DNA of 64,000 nucleotides from Rachycentron canadum. Taxonomy: Eukaryota; Chordata; Actinopteri; Carangiformes; Rachycentridae. This document shows, piece after piece, positions 24,901 to 34,800 of the stretch. Each line of letters starts with the position of its first letter. Position 1 is the first letter of the stretch. Location: positions 12,116,598 to 12,180,597 of the forward strand of contig CM076658.1 in NCBI GenBank assembly GCA_038496675.1. Reading direction: 5' to 3'. The position numbers and the translations under genes are program-made. A model generated the notes under the pieces. The model ran no database searches and had not been told where the DNA came from. It saw only the letters and a list, made by a program, of their open reading frames with translations.

Positions 24901-26714
24901 CTCCATGGTATTCACTCCTGAGGAAAGAGTTTTTTTTTTTAAAAATCATTAGTTATTTTGTTAGTTGAAACCCATTTTTTACTCTCCATTTCATCTTGAG
25001 AATAGAGCTGCATTGACTAGTCAATAAATTGATTAGTCAATCAATAATGTTAATAATCATATAATTGTGGACTACTGATCAGGAAAATCAAGTGAAACTA
25101 TACTATACTTTAAAAAAATAAATTCCAACATCTCACAGACAAGAAAAATTAATGCAGAAAATAATCAATAGATTCATTGATAATGACAGCAATTGCTGCT
25201 TTCGGCTCTACTAGAGAGTTTAACTGATCTGTCTCTTTCCAACAATCACTTCAATTTCAGCAGTTGTTTAATGCAATGCAGTCCTTTGTCAAGCCATTAA
25301 TAACCTAGATAACCATAACCATACCATAAAGTTATGGTATAAGAAATTCACATGACAGTGAAGCTCCAACCTAATTTAACTAACAATGGAAATTGCCTTG
25401 ATAGAGAAGATATACACTGGGAACCGCAGGAGAAATTATAAATCTACTGTCAGAATAGTTCCTGCTTAATTTGCCATATTCAGAAATACTCAGATGACAC
25501 AGCTATTGTGGTGTGTATCAGGAATGGGCAGAAAGAGGAGTACAGTGATCTGACAATGGCCTTCATTGAATGGAGCGTCAAGAACTGTCTCCTTGTGAAC
25601 ACATCCAAGACCAAGGAGATGGTCATTACCTTTGATGGTGCACACTTATAAATACGTGCACCTGGACTGACCCTTGAACATGAATGACATCTACCAGAAG
25701 GAGCAGAGCCTACTCTTTTTTTCTCTAGAAGCTCAAGTCCTTTGACATCTGCAGTGCTGCACATGCACAAGGCAGACTCTGAACTTGGCAGGAGTCTGCA
25801 CTCACTCAGGACTGTTGTGGAGAAAGCATGCACTGTAATCCAGGACATCTTGGACAATACCAACCACCCTCTTAACAACACCCTGGCAGGCCAACAGGAC
25901 AACATAGACTAAAAGTTAAACGCATGTTTAGTGAACTACTGGACAATTTGAATTTCTCAATGGGATAAAGTATCTATCTATCTATCTTATCGTTTTACTG
26001 ATTGATTTATTGACCGGTCTTTGCAGCTCTACCGTCATTAGAAACGTGCAGAAGAAGAAAACACAAGGAACTCAAACTGAATTAACCATAACTTCTAGTT
26101 ACAGTAACCCCATCTGTGCTCTGCATGGTGCAGCATGGAGGATATGGAGGTCTATTTGATGGGGTGAATGTCAACTCTACTAGAACCTGTGATGCAAAAG
26201 TATGTATGCATCATTTTGACAATGTTAGCTGCTCTATAGGGATGAGCTACAAGCGGGAATATTCAAAGTTATTAGAGCTTTATCTCAAGCGCAAATATCT
26301 GTCAGAATTGACTAACAAATGTCCTCAAATGTGAGACAGTCAAGTGTTTCTTTTAAGTCAAGTTAACATCAGCTGGTTAGCACAGTAAGTCAACAACATA
26401 TCACGTGGGAAACGCATCAAAACGGGCACAAGACACGCATTCAACTTGAAAACAAAGCGTTACATAAATAGACATTCACGTTGTATTTCATGACAGCCTG
26501 ATAGCATGCTTCTGTCGTTAGCAGACAGGCCCCCATTGCTGGCTTTGCAGTGTAACGTTAGCTAGCTTAGCTCGCTATGTTTTGAACACTGCACAGGGCG
26601 ATTGTCAGCTCCAGCGGACTTAAAGCAGGAGTGACATCTATTTATGGGTGAATGTGCATTAAAACGAAGACAGGACTATTAAGGCATAAGAGCATTTAGC
26701 TACTTACCCGCCAT
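12808..26714 (-). CDS. hat1: hat1, histone acetyltransferase 1, complete coding region in 11 exons
   Basis: Type B histone acetyltransferase. In known family members it acetylates newly made histone H4 at Lys5 and Lys12 using acetyl-CoA, working with the RBBP4/7 chaperone before chromatin assembly. Coding exons from 5' to 3': 26714-26708, 24917-24846, 24343-24268, 22727-22607, 18485-18309, 18151-18030, 17445-17341, 16960-16854, 16247-16096, 15321-15205 and 12978-12808. They join in frame to 408 residues; the human protein has 419. The acetyl-CoA loop QGEGHG lies at about residues 236-241 (Q/R-x-x-G-x-G). The AEDPS segment puts Glu264 at the place of human catalytic Glu276. The C-terminal helical part (KMRKCLRPEEL, then VEDYRRIIERL) is intact. 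The start codon is chosen because exon 1 gives M-A-G, as in mammals, followed by a good donor. The N-terminus is about 11 residues shorter than human. The gene is head to head with slc25a12, as in human. Confidence 0.96.
14115..14140. repeat. perfect 26-base palindrome in hat1 intron 10
   Basis: The sequence from 14115 to 14140 equals its own reverse complement. Each arm reads TGCTTGCATGCAT, joined without spacer. Confidence 0.9.
15205..15321 (-). CDS. hat1: hat1 coding exon 10
   Basis: 39 codons, KHARRVYEILRLRATDMSDE through KKRLFGPYR, like human QHARRVYEILRL. The acceptor CGACAG is preceded on the coding strand by a run of 14 C. Donor GTGAGA. Confidence 0.95.
15329..15342. repeat. 14-base G run beside a hat1 acceptor
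   Basis: On the coding strand this is C14, forming the pyrimidine tract of the exon 10 acceptor. Confidence 0.95.
16096..16247 (-). CDS. hat1: hat1 coding exon 9, catalytic Glu
   Basis: Encodes A-EDPSENYVKLRDYVLVKLC through EAQDKLKINK. The Glu of AEDPS (residue 264 here) aligns with the human general base Glu276, and the next Asp is also kept. Acceptor TTCCAG. The donor GTGCTG is weak but gives the right junction with exon 10. Confidence 0.95.
16854..16960 (-). CDS. hat1: hat1 coding exon 8, acetyl-CoA binding motif
   Basis: Encodes QMLILPPFQGEGHGAQLLEA through KVQDIT. QGEGHG fits the GNAT motif A consensus Q/R-x-x-G-x-G that binds the pyrophosphate of acetyl-CoA. Acceptor AACAG, donor GTGAGT. 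Confidence 0.96.
17341..17445 (-). CDS. hat1: hat1 coding exon 7
   Basis: Encodes FEKYNKDGETLYATVGYMTV and YNYYVYPDKTRPRV, the GNAT core strands leading into the acetyl-CoA site. Using the donor GTAATT at 17340, rather than the overlapping upstream GTAAGG, restores the conserved PRVSQMLILPPF junction with exon 8. Confidence 0.95.
18030..18151 (-). CDS. hat1: hat1 coding exon 6
   Basis: Encodes ADITCPGFQEHHERLQTFLM and WFIETASFIDADDDRWDFFL. The LQTFLMWFIETASFID block is the most conserved part of the start of the catalytic domain. Acceptor CCCAG, donor GTGAGT. Confidence 0.96.
18309..18485 (-). CDS. hat1: hat1 coding exon 5
   Basis: 59 codons, SDDVEGKIREIVPAGF through ELTYQIHK, corresponding to human ADDVEGKIREIIPPGF onwards. 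One residue shorter than human in the variable stretch before TYQIHK. Phase 0 at both ends, donor GTATGA. Confidence 0.95.
22607..22727 (-). CDS. hat1: hat1 coding exon 4
   Basis: Encodes EVAFGYKGLQIQLFYTAGNL through KVTETFDCVE, part of the N-terminal domain. Acceptor CTGCAG, donor GTAAGG, phase 0 at its end. Confidence 0.95.
24268..24343 (-). CDS. hat1: hat1 coding exon 3
   Basis: Encodes RFPEDVEDDGTTFHPEYSHQ then IFGD, from the conserved N-terminal region that helps contact histone H4. Acceptor CTCAG and donor GTGAGT. It ends two bases into the second Asp codon of FGDDEVAFGY. Confidence 0.93.
24630..24800. repeat. ATCGAT-rich block, probable MITE relic, hat1 intron 2
   Basis: Several ATCGAT/TCGAT motifs in about 160 bases (near 24640, 24650, 24722, 24752, 24769 and 24780), with GTATCGATAC-like palindromes near the left end and related sequence inverted at the right. 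This suggests a short inverted-repeat element. Family not identified. Confidence 0.4.
24846..24917 (-). CDS. hat1: hat1 coding exon 2
   Basis: Completes Gly3 and encodes VNTMEKKLAEYKCDTNEAIC then LKL, matching the EKKLAEYKCNTN part of mammalian HAT1. Acceptor CTCAG; the last base G begins the Val codon finished by exon 3. A second in-frame Met (residue 7) sits just before EKKLAEYK. Confidence 0.9.
25005..25215. mobile_element. degenerate MITE-like repeat, hat1 intron 1
   Basis: The left end AGAGCTGCATTGACTAGTCA and the right end, in inverted form (TGACAGCAATTGCTGC then GGCTCT), resemble the ends of a common fish repeat with AGGGCTGCAACTAACGATTA-type termini. Related fragments occur elsewhere in the window. 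Confidence 0.5.
25450..25990 (+). mobile_element. 5'-truncated LINE relic with reverse transcriptase fragment, hat1 intron 1
   Basis: Plus-strand translation gives EYSDDTAIVV, then a Trp-Ser-Val-Lys-Asn-Cys-Leu-Leu-Val-Asn segment and SKTKEMVITF. These are the YxDD catalytic box and the following SKTKE motif of non-LTR reverse transcriptases. Further downstream are degenerate C-terminal pieces. The end reads GAATTTCTCAATGGGATAAA then GT and an ATCT repeat, the usual tail of a fish LINE. In-frame stops show it is dead. The clade (Rex1/L2-like) is a guess. Confidence 0.7.
26708..26714 (-). CDS. hat1: hat1 coding exon 1 (start codon)
   Basis: Encodes Met-Ala plus the first base of Gly3, then a GTAAGT donor. 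The 5' UTR continues upstream on the minus strand towards the GGAA-rich promoter. The first exon is tiny, so it rests on the M-A-G match and the splice phase. Confidence 0.8.
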
Positions 26715-26830
26715 TTCTGCACTCTCTGTTGTGCGGAGCTGTGTTGTCCCAAAAGACCCGCGGAATCGGAACGACTTCCGGGTCTTTGTGTTTCCGTGGA
26801 AACAGGATGTAGTTTTTTTAAATGGTTCCT
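26715..26830 (-). promoter_or_regulatory. hat1 5' UTR and proximal promoter
   Basis: TATA-less, locally CpG-bearing stretch directly upstream of the hat1 start. It contains CCGGAAGT on the minus strand (26774-26781), a good ETS/GABP-type site, plus further GGAA cores nearby. AAAGACCCG (26752-26760) and its inverted copy (26780-26788) flank the cluster. ETS-driven TATA-less promoters are usual for housekeeping genes. The transcription start is not determinable from sequence. Confidence 0.55.
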
Positions 26831-26983
26831 GTTGACTTCAATAAAACGACCATTATAACATTAAATTCACAACATATTAACTTTGAATAACAATGAAACT
26901 GATCAACAAACAATTACTAAATACACAGGAGTCTGGGTTAAACACTTAAAAACATCTATTTACACACAGAACTGTGTTATGTT

Positions 26984-27110
26984 TAGGGCTGTAACTAACA
27001 ATTACTATTTTCATTAATCTGTCAGGTATTTTTTCTGTTAAATAACTGGTAATAGTAGTTTGGTCCATGAAAGAAAAAGTGAAGTCTAAAACAATTGTCT
27101 TCTAGGTCTA
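26984..27110. repeat. fragment of abundant fish repeat
   Basis: GGGCTGTAACTAACAATTAC, ATTAATCTGTC and TAATAGTAGTTTGGTCCATG resemble a common AGGGCTGCAACTAACGATTA-type repeat. Strongly degraded. Confidence 0.45.
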
Positions 27111-27806
27111 GTGTTCGGCCAGTTCATTGGCCAATATTATTGAATATATCGTGACGCTTTGGCTGATAAGTCACATTTAGTCTAAAAAGGTAGGTATGTA
27201 GGTAATTTAGAAAGTGTCTTCATTACATATTTCATCCAACAGTCATAACTGGATTAACCTCCTAAGAGACCACAAGGAAATACTGTTTGGTTGTTGACCC
27301 GCTGTTGACCCACTATTACCTGACATTTTGTACAAGTATCAGTCAATATGTATCCACTGCGCTACATATTGAAACTGAAAACAGATAACTGAAAGTGAAA
27401 ATTGATTTTATTCACTACCCAAACATGATTAAATGTATTAAACAGGCTTTGTGATATAATAAACTCCACATGCACAGCTATTTTAGGCTTTATTTTATCT
27501 TGGAATTGTCAATTGGATTTAATGTGGTGATGAAAAAGAAAAAAATATATTCTAAAAAAACTACATAGGTAAATATCTATGTATAAATATAAACACTTTG
27601 TTAAGTTAGTTAGTTGCCTGGCTGGCCACACTTTAAAAAGGTTGTTAAATTGCACAAAATATAAATATCTGACTAAAAGTATTGAAATAGGTCTAGCTAT
27701 ACAAGACTACTACTCACTAACATTAGTCTATGTTTTTTGAAAATTAATTATTATGTCAGTTTCAGTTCATTCTCATTTGGCCAGATGGGCTTCATTTGAT
27801 AAATGT

Positions 27807-27939
27807 CTTTGGACTGTGGGAGGAAGCTGGGGTACCTGGAGGTAACCCAGGAAGACTATGCAAACACAGAAAGGTACCAGGCCCAGGAATCAAATCCAGA
27901 ACCTTCTTGCTGTGAGGTGACAGTGCTAACCACTTGACA
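27807..27939 (-). repeat. tRNA-derived SINE-like repeat, minus strand, degraded
   Basis: Plus strand reads GGACTGTGGGAGGAAGCTGG at the left and GTGACAGTGCTAACCACTTG at the right. This is a repeat seen throughout teleosts; its reverse complement has tRNA-like A and B boxes (TGGTTAGCACTGTC, then GGTTCTGGATTTGATTCC). Confidence 0.6.
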
Positions 27940-28790
27940 TGCAAATTGCTTGAATTTCTTATACTGTACATATCTTTAAAGCATAAGACATGTTATGATC
28001 CTGGAAAGAAAAGTATTGTTCCTGTACCGTTACATTTAGCACATAAAAAACATCATCATATACCTGAATATCATGTGTTAACGTAGTGTTTGCTTGTTAA
28101 CCAGAGCACAGCTCTTAGTAAAAGTCAGTTTATGCTGAGTCAAAGCAGTGGTATGTCTTTTCTTTTTTTTATTTCCTTCCTCTTCCTCAACAAAAACATG
28201 GTGTAATTAAAGTAGTTCAAAAGGACCTCATACATCTGAGGTTACTGTTAAACAAATGTGGGATAAACAACACATCTAAGATAAATTCTGCCTGATTTGG
28301 ACAAATTAGTGAGAAAAAAGAGAAACTTGAAGAAATTGACTCTGGGCAAAAAGTGCAATTCTGAACATCCCCCTGAGCCCTGTTAATGCTGTGCTATTAT
28401 CCCAGTCTCAGCTATTCTGTCCTCCAGGTGCACCAATGAATGACCTGGTCAGTCGTGTTTAAGCCACTGTAATTTTACCTCTACTACACTGTCAGCACTA
28501 GATTATCCCTTTCCTGAACAATACCATACCTTTTACAATCCTTAGGTAACAAATTGTGTCTGCGTGAAGGCAGAACATGCTGCTTGATCTCTGAACTTGA
28601 CTACAGTTGTGCAAACTTCTTTTTTATAGCAATGCAGGAAATGAGAAGAGAATGAATAAGAGGACATTGCACTGTTTAACAGTTTTGTTACAGTCAATCC
28701 AAGGGAGATTTTCAAAAAATACAAAATTCAAGAATGTGTGTCTGAATTGGCCCAGTCGGTGGCATGGGTGTGTTACATGCAGGTAAACAG

Positions 28791-28950
28791 CAGTAGCTCA
28801 AGTGATAGAGCAGTCTAGCCATTAATCATATGGTTGGTGGTTTGATCCCCAGCAGCTTTTTGAGCAAGACACTGAACCCTAAATTGCTCTTCATGTGTGC
28901 AGAGAAAAAGGCTAAATGTCAATTTGTGCAAAAGTGTCTCTAAGATGAGT
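28791..28950 (+). repeat. tRNA-derived SINE, plus strand
   Basis: A box-like TAGCTCAAGTGATAGAGCAG, B box-like GGTGGTTTGATCCCC, then TTGAGCAAGACACTGAACCC, a well-known fish SINE body. Confidence 0.65.
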
Positions 28951-29559
28951 GTTTTATCAGTAATGAGAGCAGACAGTCAACACAGAAAATAAAAGACACA
29001 CACTGTCACATCCACATGAAGTACTTTATAAGTTAATTATTAACAATACTTTCTTTTGTGAAACTGTAAACATATACCATCTGAAACAAAAATATATTTT
29101 TTACTCAATTGGATTCATGTGATTGCTGTAATAAAAAGATTGTAGTTTTACTTACAACAGTTACCTCATGTAATATGATTCAGTGCTGGAGGTTTTGCTG
29201 AACCTTGTGTGGCCTATAGTTAGATAAATGATGTTAAACAGTATCTGAAGTCAATCTTCTCTCATCACTCTAAAATGAATGTCTGTGCATATTTAAGTAT
29301 TTGTTGTCAGAGACGTCACTTTTGATTATGGGAAACTTTTCAAGAAAAATGTTCAATTACTTTACAGACAATTTACATTGATGAAATATTGAATTGATAG
29401 ATTGAAAAACAAATGTTATTCATCAATAATAAAAAATATTAGTTGCACTCCTACACATTACATTACACCATTTGTTTTCATAATTTTAAGGTGATTCTCT
29501 TCAAGTAAACCACTTTCTATATATTTTACGTGTCACTGTAGTTGATGTTGCATGTTATT

Positions 29560-29690
29560 GTACATGTATATGTTACATGTTGCAGCACGTGTGCATATCT
29601 ATGTTTCTGTACATTTTACTGTATATGCGTCTGCATATGCCCATGTTACTGCATATGTTAGTGCATATTGTCTGCAGGCTGCAGCAGAGC
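29560..29690 (+). repeat. degenerate tandem TGTTACTGCATATG-type repeat upstream of slc25a12
   Basis: Short units with TGTTAC, TGCATATG and GTACAT recur about every 20-25 bases. Imperfect, minisatellite-like. Confidence 0.4.
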
Positions 29691-29906
29691 AGCTCAGTGC
29701 TCAGTGTCCTCGCCTGACCCGAGCAGACAGGAAATGCTGCAGCACATCTGCTGGCCAACTTTCTTCGTGCTCTGTCCGGAGCACCTCAGCTGACACACCG
29801 CCCTGCAGACAGAAAAGGACAATACTTGGCTAAATATATTTTAGTGTCTGTCCTGTCATGCCCGCTGTCGCTCCGATGCCCAGCGCCTGCGCCAGTCCTC
29901 TACAGC

Positions 29907-29914
29907 TGACGTCA
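29907..29914. promoter_or_regulatory. palindromic CRE (TGACGTCA) at slc25a12
   Basis: Perfect 8-base cAMP response element ending 8 bases before the slc25a12 ATG, in a locally CpG-rich stretch (about 29840-29935). CREB control of human AGC1 in neuronal cells has been reported, so the site is plausible. Whether it is promoter or 5' UTR depends on an unknown start site. Confidence 0.6.
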
Positions 29915-29922
29915 CACCCAGC

Positions 29923-29934
29923 ATGGCGGTCAAG
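29923..29934 (+). CDS. slc25a12: slc25a12 coding exon 1
   Basis: Encodes Met-Ala-Val-Lys, identical to mammalian aralar, followed by a GTGACT donor. The start ATG lies 9 bases after a palindromic CRE. Confidence 0.88.
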
Positions 29935-31792
29935 GTGACTCCGTCAATATTTCTTATCGCATATTAATTTTAAAGGCTGTAAAGTGGCCGTGATGGAGCC
30001 GCGGTCGGATACGGAGGGCGGCTTGTCTGTGCGGACGCGTGGGTTTTAAGCTTATGTCTAAAATTGCGGCGGAGCATCTTTTTATAGGCGCATCTCTGCC
30101 GGCCTTGCAGACAGCTGTAATTTCTTTCATTTCTGGCATTTGTAATGTTTCAGCGGTTTTATGTTGCCGTCTGAAAGGATCGCAGCACGGTTATTTTCAC
30201 ATGCAGGGCGTTGTAGTCCAGCTGTACTTACAGTCGTCTGGGATCGATCTTGCTGAGCTGACTGCGTAAAAATCAAATCAAAGCTAAGCACTGACAGCCA
30301 AGTTCATTTTTATTGATAGAGTGATTGAACGTATGGCAGAGTAGGCTGCTGAGGTGTAGACATAATCATGATATTCTGATTGTGAACTTTTTTTTATAGC
30401 AAATTCCAACTTGTGTGTTATAGGTGCAAACAACAAAAAGAGCCGACCCCCATGACTTGAAGACTATTTTTCTGAAGGTAAGACTGTCACTCAGAGAAAA
30501 CAAAACATTTGGAGCATTACTCTGAATGGCAACACACCAGTTTATACAGAAACTGTATATTACAAGTCCACTAACATGTTGCAGTCAGTGAGTAGTTTCT
30601 GTGTGGTGTGCATTGGGATACATAGTTCAGCAAAGGTCACACAAATGCTTCGACTAATTTTGGATCAACTTCAACTGAGAATCTCCCCTGCTTTGACTTC
30701 ATGTGTGTGTATAGTGTGTGTTTTGATCATCAGCTTGTCATTGAATATCTCACCATGCTCTGTCCATTACCCTTTAAAGACTCAAATCGCTGACATGAGT
30801 GTATAGGTCTGTTTATAAAGGTCTTGTTTGGAGTATAAACTTGTACCTGAAAACAGGGACTGTGAGTCACCAATCGCCTTATGGTCCCTCCACATCTCTT
30901 GACTCCACTATAAGAGGGCTGCATAATTTGTGATGCATATTCAGGTGGAAGAGTTAATTACTGGAAGCTCATTCTGACTGCCTGTATAATTTGATTAAGA
31001 ACTACTTGAGGCCTACTGTGAGGGTGAATGGATACACAATCATGTGATGGCAAAATGTGGCAATAAATTGCTTGGAATTAATATTTTCACTTAAAACATT
31101 AATTCAGCAGAGTGCATTGAATTGTAGCCCCGAAAACACTTGGCGTGAAGGTCTCCTCCCACACTCCTTCTCTGTTTATCTCATGCTCTCTCTATCTGAG
31201 CTTGGCCCAGACCCACAAGTGTGGCCTTTCTGTTGCCAGTTCATGTGGCGCTTGTGTTTCCAGAGCTATCTCTGTTCCAACTTGAAATCCAACCAGGCTC
31301 TAAAAATGACCTTATGTCTTAAAGCCTGACAGGGATCTCAGGTTTAGCACATTGCTGCATTAGCTATGCTTGTTTTGCTTAAGTCATGTGGAGCAACACA
31401 ATACTTGCACGGTGATGGTTATTGATTTATTGTCACTGTGCACTAACTTATCTTATCAGTTCAAAATAGATTTGGGCAATATGACAATAGGTCCTGTTAC
31501 ACAGCAGAGATTTCCCTGTACTGCTTATGCTGAGGTACTCCTTTAAGATGCGTGGTAAGCTCTGTAGTTGTTTAAGACCATTGCAAATGAATGAGCAGAA
31601 CTGAGTTCTGATATTATGGGACTTCCAGGCATCAAGTGCGTTGATGTTTCAGTTTATTTCACTAGATTAGACAAAAGTAAACAGATCAGATCGGATCAGA
31701 TACTGTATCCTTACACACTGTATCACAATATTGTATATTAAAATCAATCAGACTCATAGTCAGAATACTTAATTAATCCCCAGGGGAAATTT

Positions 31793-31844
<52 letters not shown>

Positions 31845-34800
31845 CCATATATAATCAACATATGGTATTAGAGAAAAAGTATCCATGTTGTTCACCTAAG
31901 TTTTTGGTAGTTGTGGCTTAAAGCTTTGAGAAGTAGGCTTCTGATTTGGCTGCAGAAATTGAAAGAGCTCCACTTAATCATTCCTGAGGTGTCCTTGAAT
32001 AAGGGCTTGAGCCCCATGTTTCACTGGCGCTGTGGCCAAATTTTATACTGGGTAGCTTCCAGGTGTGAATCTGTGCGACTGTGTGAGCGTGGACTGGGTG
32101 TTCCTAAAAAATGCGACTTCTTCCCAGAGTAAAAGAAGGTTACACATCGAAGAAAACATTTACAATATGCACTGTTTTACATTGTATGTAATGTGGGTCA
32201 GATATTTTGCTTTTTAAATGTGGCTGTGTATCTATTTTATGTGATAGTGAGATGCGTATGACAACAATTTGAAAGCTGCTTTTCAATACTTTTTGTCATG
32301 ATGGGATGCAGCAGCACAGTATTGTGTACATTTAAAATACTGTGTAGGGGCAGTAAACTGAGAACCATATGTGCTGGGATCAAAAAGTGAATACAAACAT
32401 GTTTATATACACAAAGGAAAGAAATCAGTTGAGATAGCCACAGTAACACAGACCTGTTGATTTATCACCTTTTCCTTGTTTTCTTCTCTCAGTGTCTTCA
32501 GTCACAACATTATTTTTCTTTCTATGCATCTAAGTACATATGTAGATACTTTAAACCACATTGTTTTCAGTTCTGTCTGTGTCTCCTTTGCAGTATGCCA
32601 GTGTGGTGGAGGATGGAGAGCATTACATGACCCCCAGGGACTTTGTACAAAACTACCTGGGTCTGCATGCACAGCCTCAACATAATCCCAAAACTGTGGA
32701 GCTGATTGCTGGAGTGGCTGACACCACTAAAGACGGGTGAGTACCTACAGTGATGCTAGGGAGGTTTCTGTGGTAGTTATGCTGAGATATGTTCATACTT
32801 GTAGATTATATTAGCTAGCATTAGTATTAGCTATTATTATACAAATACATTTACATATTATACAAATATATTGTAGGTTCTATCTTTTATCCACAGTGTC
32901 AGCTCTAATACACTTTTTGTAGTCTGAAAACACCTCTTTGTCTTTATTTGTCTATTGAATGATATTTCTATGCTGTTTACACTTCTGCAACTTGTCCTGA
33001 GAGCCATGCAAATTACAAGTGAAATTGCAGATTATAAGATGTCAGCACAATATCACAGTACATGAAAGGCAGTTATTACACAAAGACAACAAGCATGTCA
33101 GTATTAACTGACAGACATACACAACAATTCTTTATTAGCAGCTACATGAGGGTTATATTGTGTTAAATACGAGTGTGTACTTAAGTTATGTTGTCTCCTG
33201 TTGATATATTCCTGCACCAAATATCACAAATGCTTGTATCATTTTTATGCCAATAAAGTGACTTATTCTGTCTAAAATTTCAAATCTCCGATGGCACCAA
33301 AGACTCCCATCCATTTAGGTCCAGCAATATTTGGCTTTAAATTACAACGAAGCAAACTGTGCACTCAGGTTTCACAAGGTTCTTAATGTACCTTCAATTC
33401 AACAAAGGCAACAAAAGCAATCAACCCTAAGGCCACTTTGATACCTAACTGCCATTACCTCTGTATGATTGTTTTTCTGTCAGGTGCCCCACCTCTTTAA
33501 TTGTTGTTGATTAAATATTCTGTAGATTCAGTGGGAGTAGTGTACCATGAAAGAAAATCATATCTAGTAGGTGCCAAAGGGACTGTTAATGATTAATCCC
33601 AACAATGTCTGCAGAGTAAATAGCCATCTCTACAGCTGATTTTACAACTACTACTAACTAGTAAAATTCATTGCTAAGATAAGACAAAATATATTTCAAG
33701 TACCTGAGCATAGTTGCACATGCATTCACCTTTTAATATAGGGTGAAGAACAGTTACACTTGTGAATGTCTTTTAAATAGCTAAGGATTAGTTGAAAAAA
33801 ATTCACAATAAGGTCCAAGTCAATGTTCTCTTTTATTCTGATCACATTTTTATTGTTGGTTTAAAATGTGAACTTCAAAATGAATTATTATTAATGGTGT
33901 GTGAGTTATAAAATAAATAATATTTCATAGAACGCAATACATTTTTGAAGCTCAACTTTCCTGCCAACATGAGGAGAAGTGCTCAGGAAAAAAAAGAAAT
34001 TTGAATTTAAAAACAATTCCATCACCGCTGGGAATTTGCTGATGACGATAATGTGGTATGATCAAAAGCTCCAGAACAGCTACTGAATGCACCTTGAGGT
34101 AAATCTCTTATTTTTTATCAACTGCTGTTTCCAAGAGCAAGAGTGAATCTTGAACCTCAGCTAAAAACCTGATTTAGTGTGACATTACTGCTCTTAACCT
34201 CACTCAGTATCCTTGTCAGTATTAGGTGTTTTTTCTCTTGTCAATTCAACTGGAAGGTTAGATTGTGATGTTATTGCTTTTATAACTTTGTCAAAAATAT
34301 ATATGTCAATTGTTCAGATAGCACTCTTTCTTTCTTGTCCAAACAGACTGATCTCATTCCAGGAGTTTCTGGCCTTTGAATCAGTTCTATGTGCCCCGGA
34401 TGCCCTGTTCATAGTTGCCTTTCAGTTGTTTGACAAGACTGGCACAGGGAATATCTCATTTGGTATGTACATGGTGCTTAATCTCAGCATGCTGGTGTGG
34501 GCGTGAACTTCCAGCTTAACTACAGGAGACTAAGCATGATGTTACCTATACAGAGTGTAGTTCAAACACTAATTTTTTTTTTTTACCTCTTTTTGACTAA
34601 AGATGTTAACTTCATAGATAATATAAGGTATTGAGGAATGCTTCTTGTTGTAGTTTTAATGGATCAGTAAAAGAAATGGTGATAAAAGGGCAAAAAACTA
34701 CTTTAACATAGGGGCTCAAGGTGAGTATGAGTGTAACATTGAATGTTCAGCATCGCATGTGCTATTATTACTAAAGCATGTATTGTCAATAAATGCAGCA

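Larger units (their letters stand above)
26715..29922. other. head-to-head intergenic region hat1 / slc25a12
   Basis: 3.2 kb between the two start codons, with no open frame that resembles a protein. It holds the hat1 promoter at the left and the slc25a12 promoter with a CRE at the right. In between is AT-rich sequence with several degenerate fish repeats (about 26984-27110, 27807-27939 and 28791-28950). Human HAT1 and SLC25A12 are also divergent neighbours. Confidence 0.8.

Noticed and set aside
25480..25905. 141-codon open frame on the minus strand
   Set aside because: It is antisense to a LINE reverse transcriptase relic on the plus strand and shows no protein features of its own.
28791..28950. 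A functional tRNA gene
   Set aside because: A and B boxes are tRNA-like, but the acceptor stem does not close and the body continues into a known SINE sequence.
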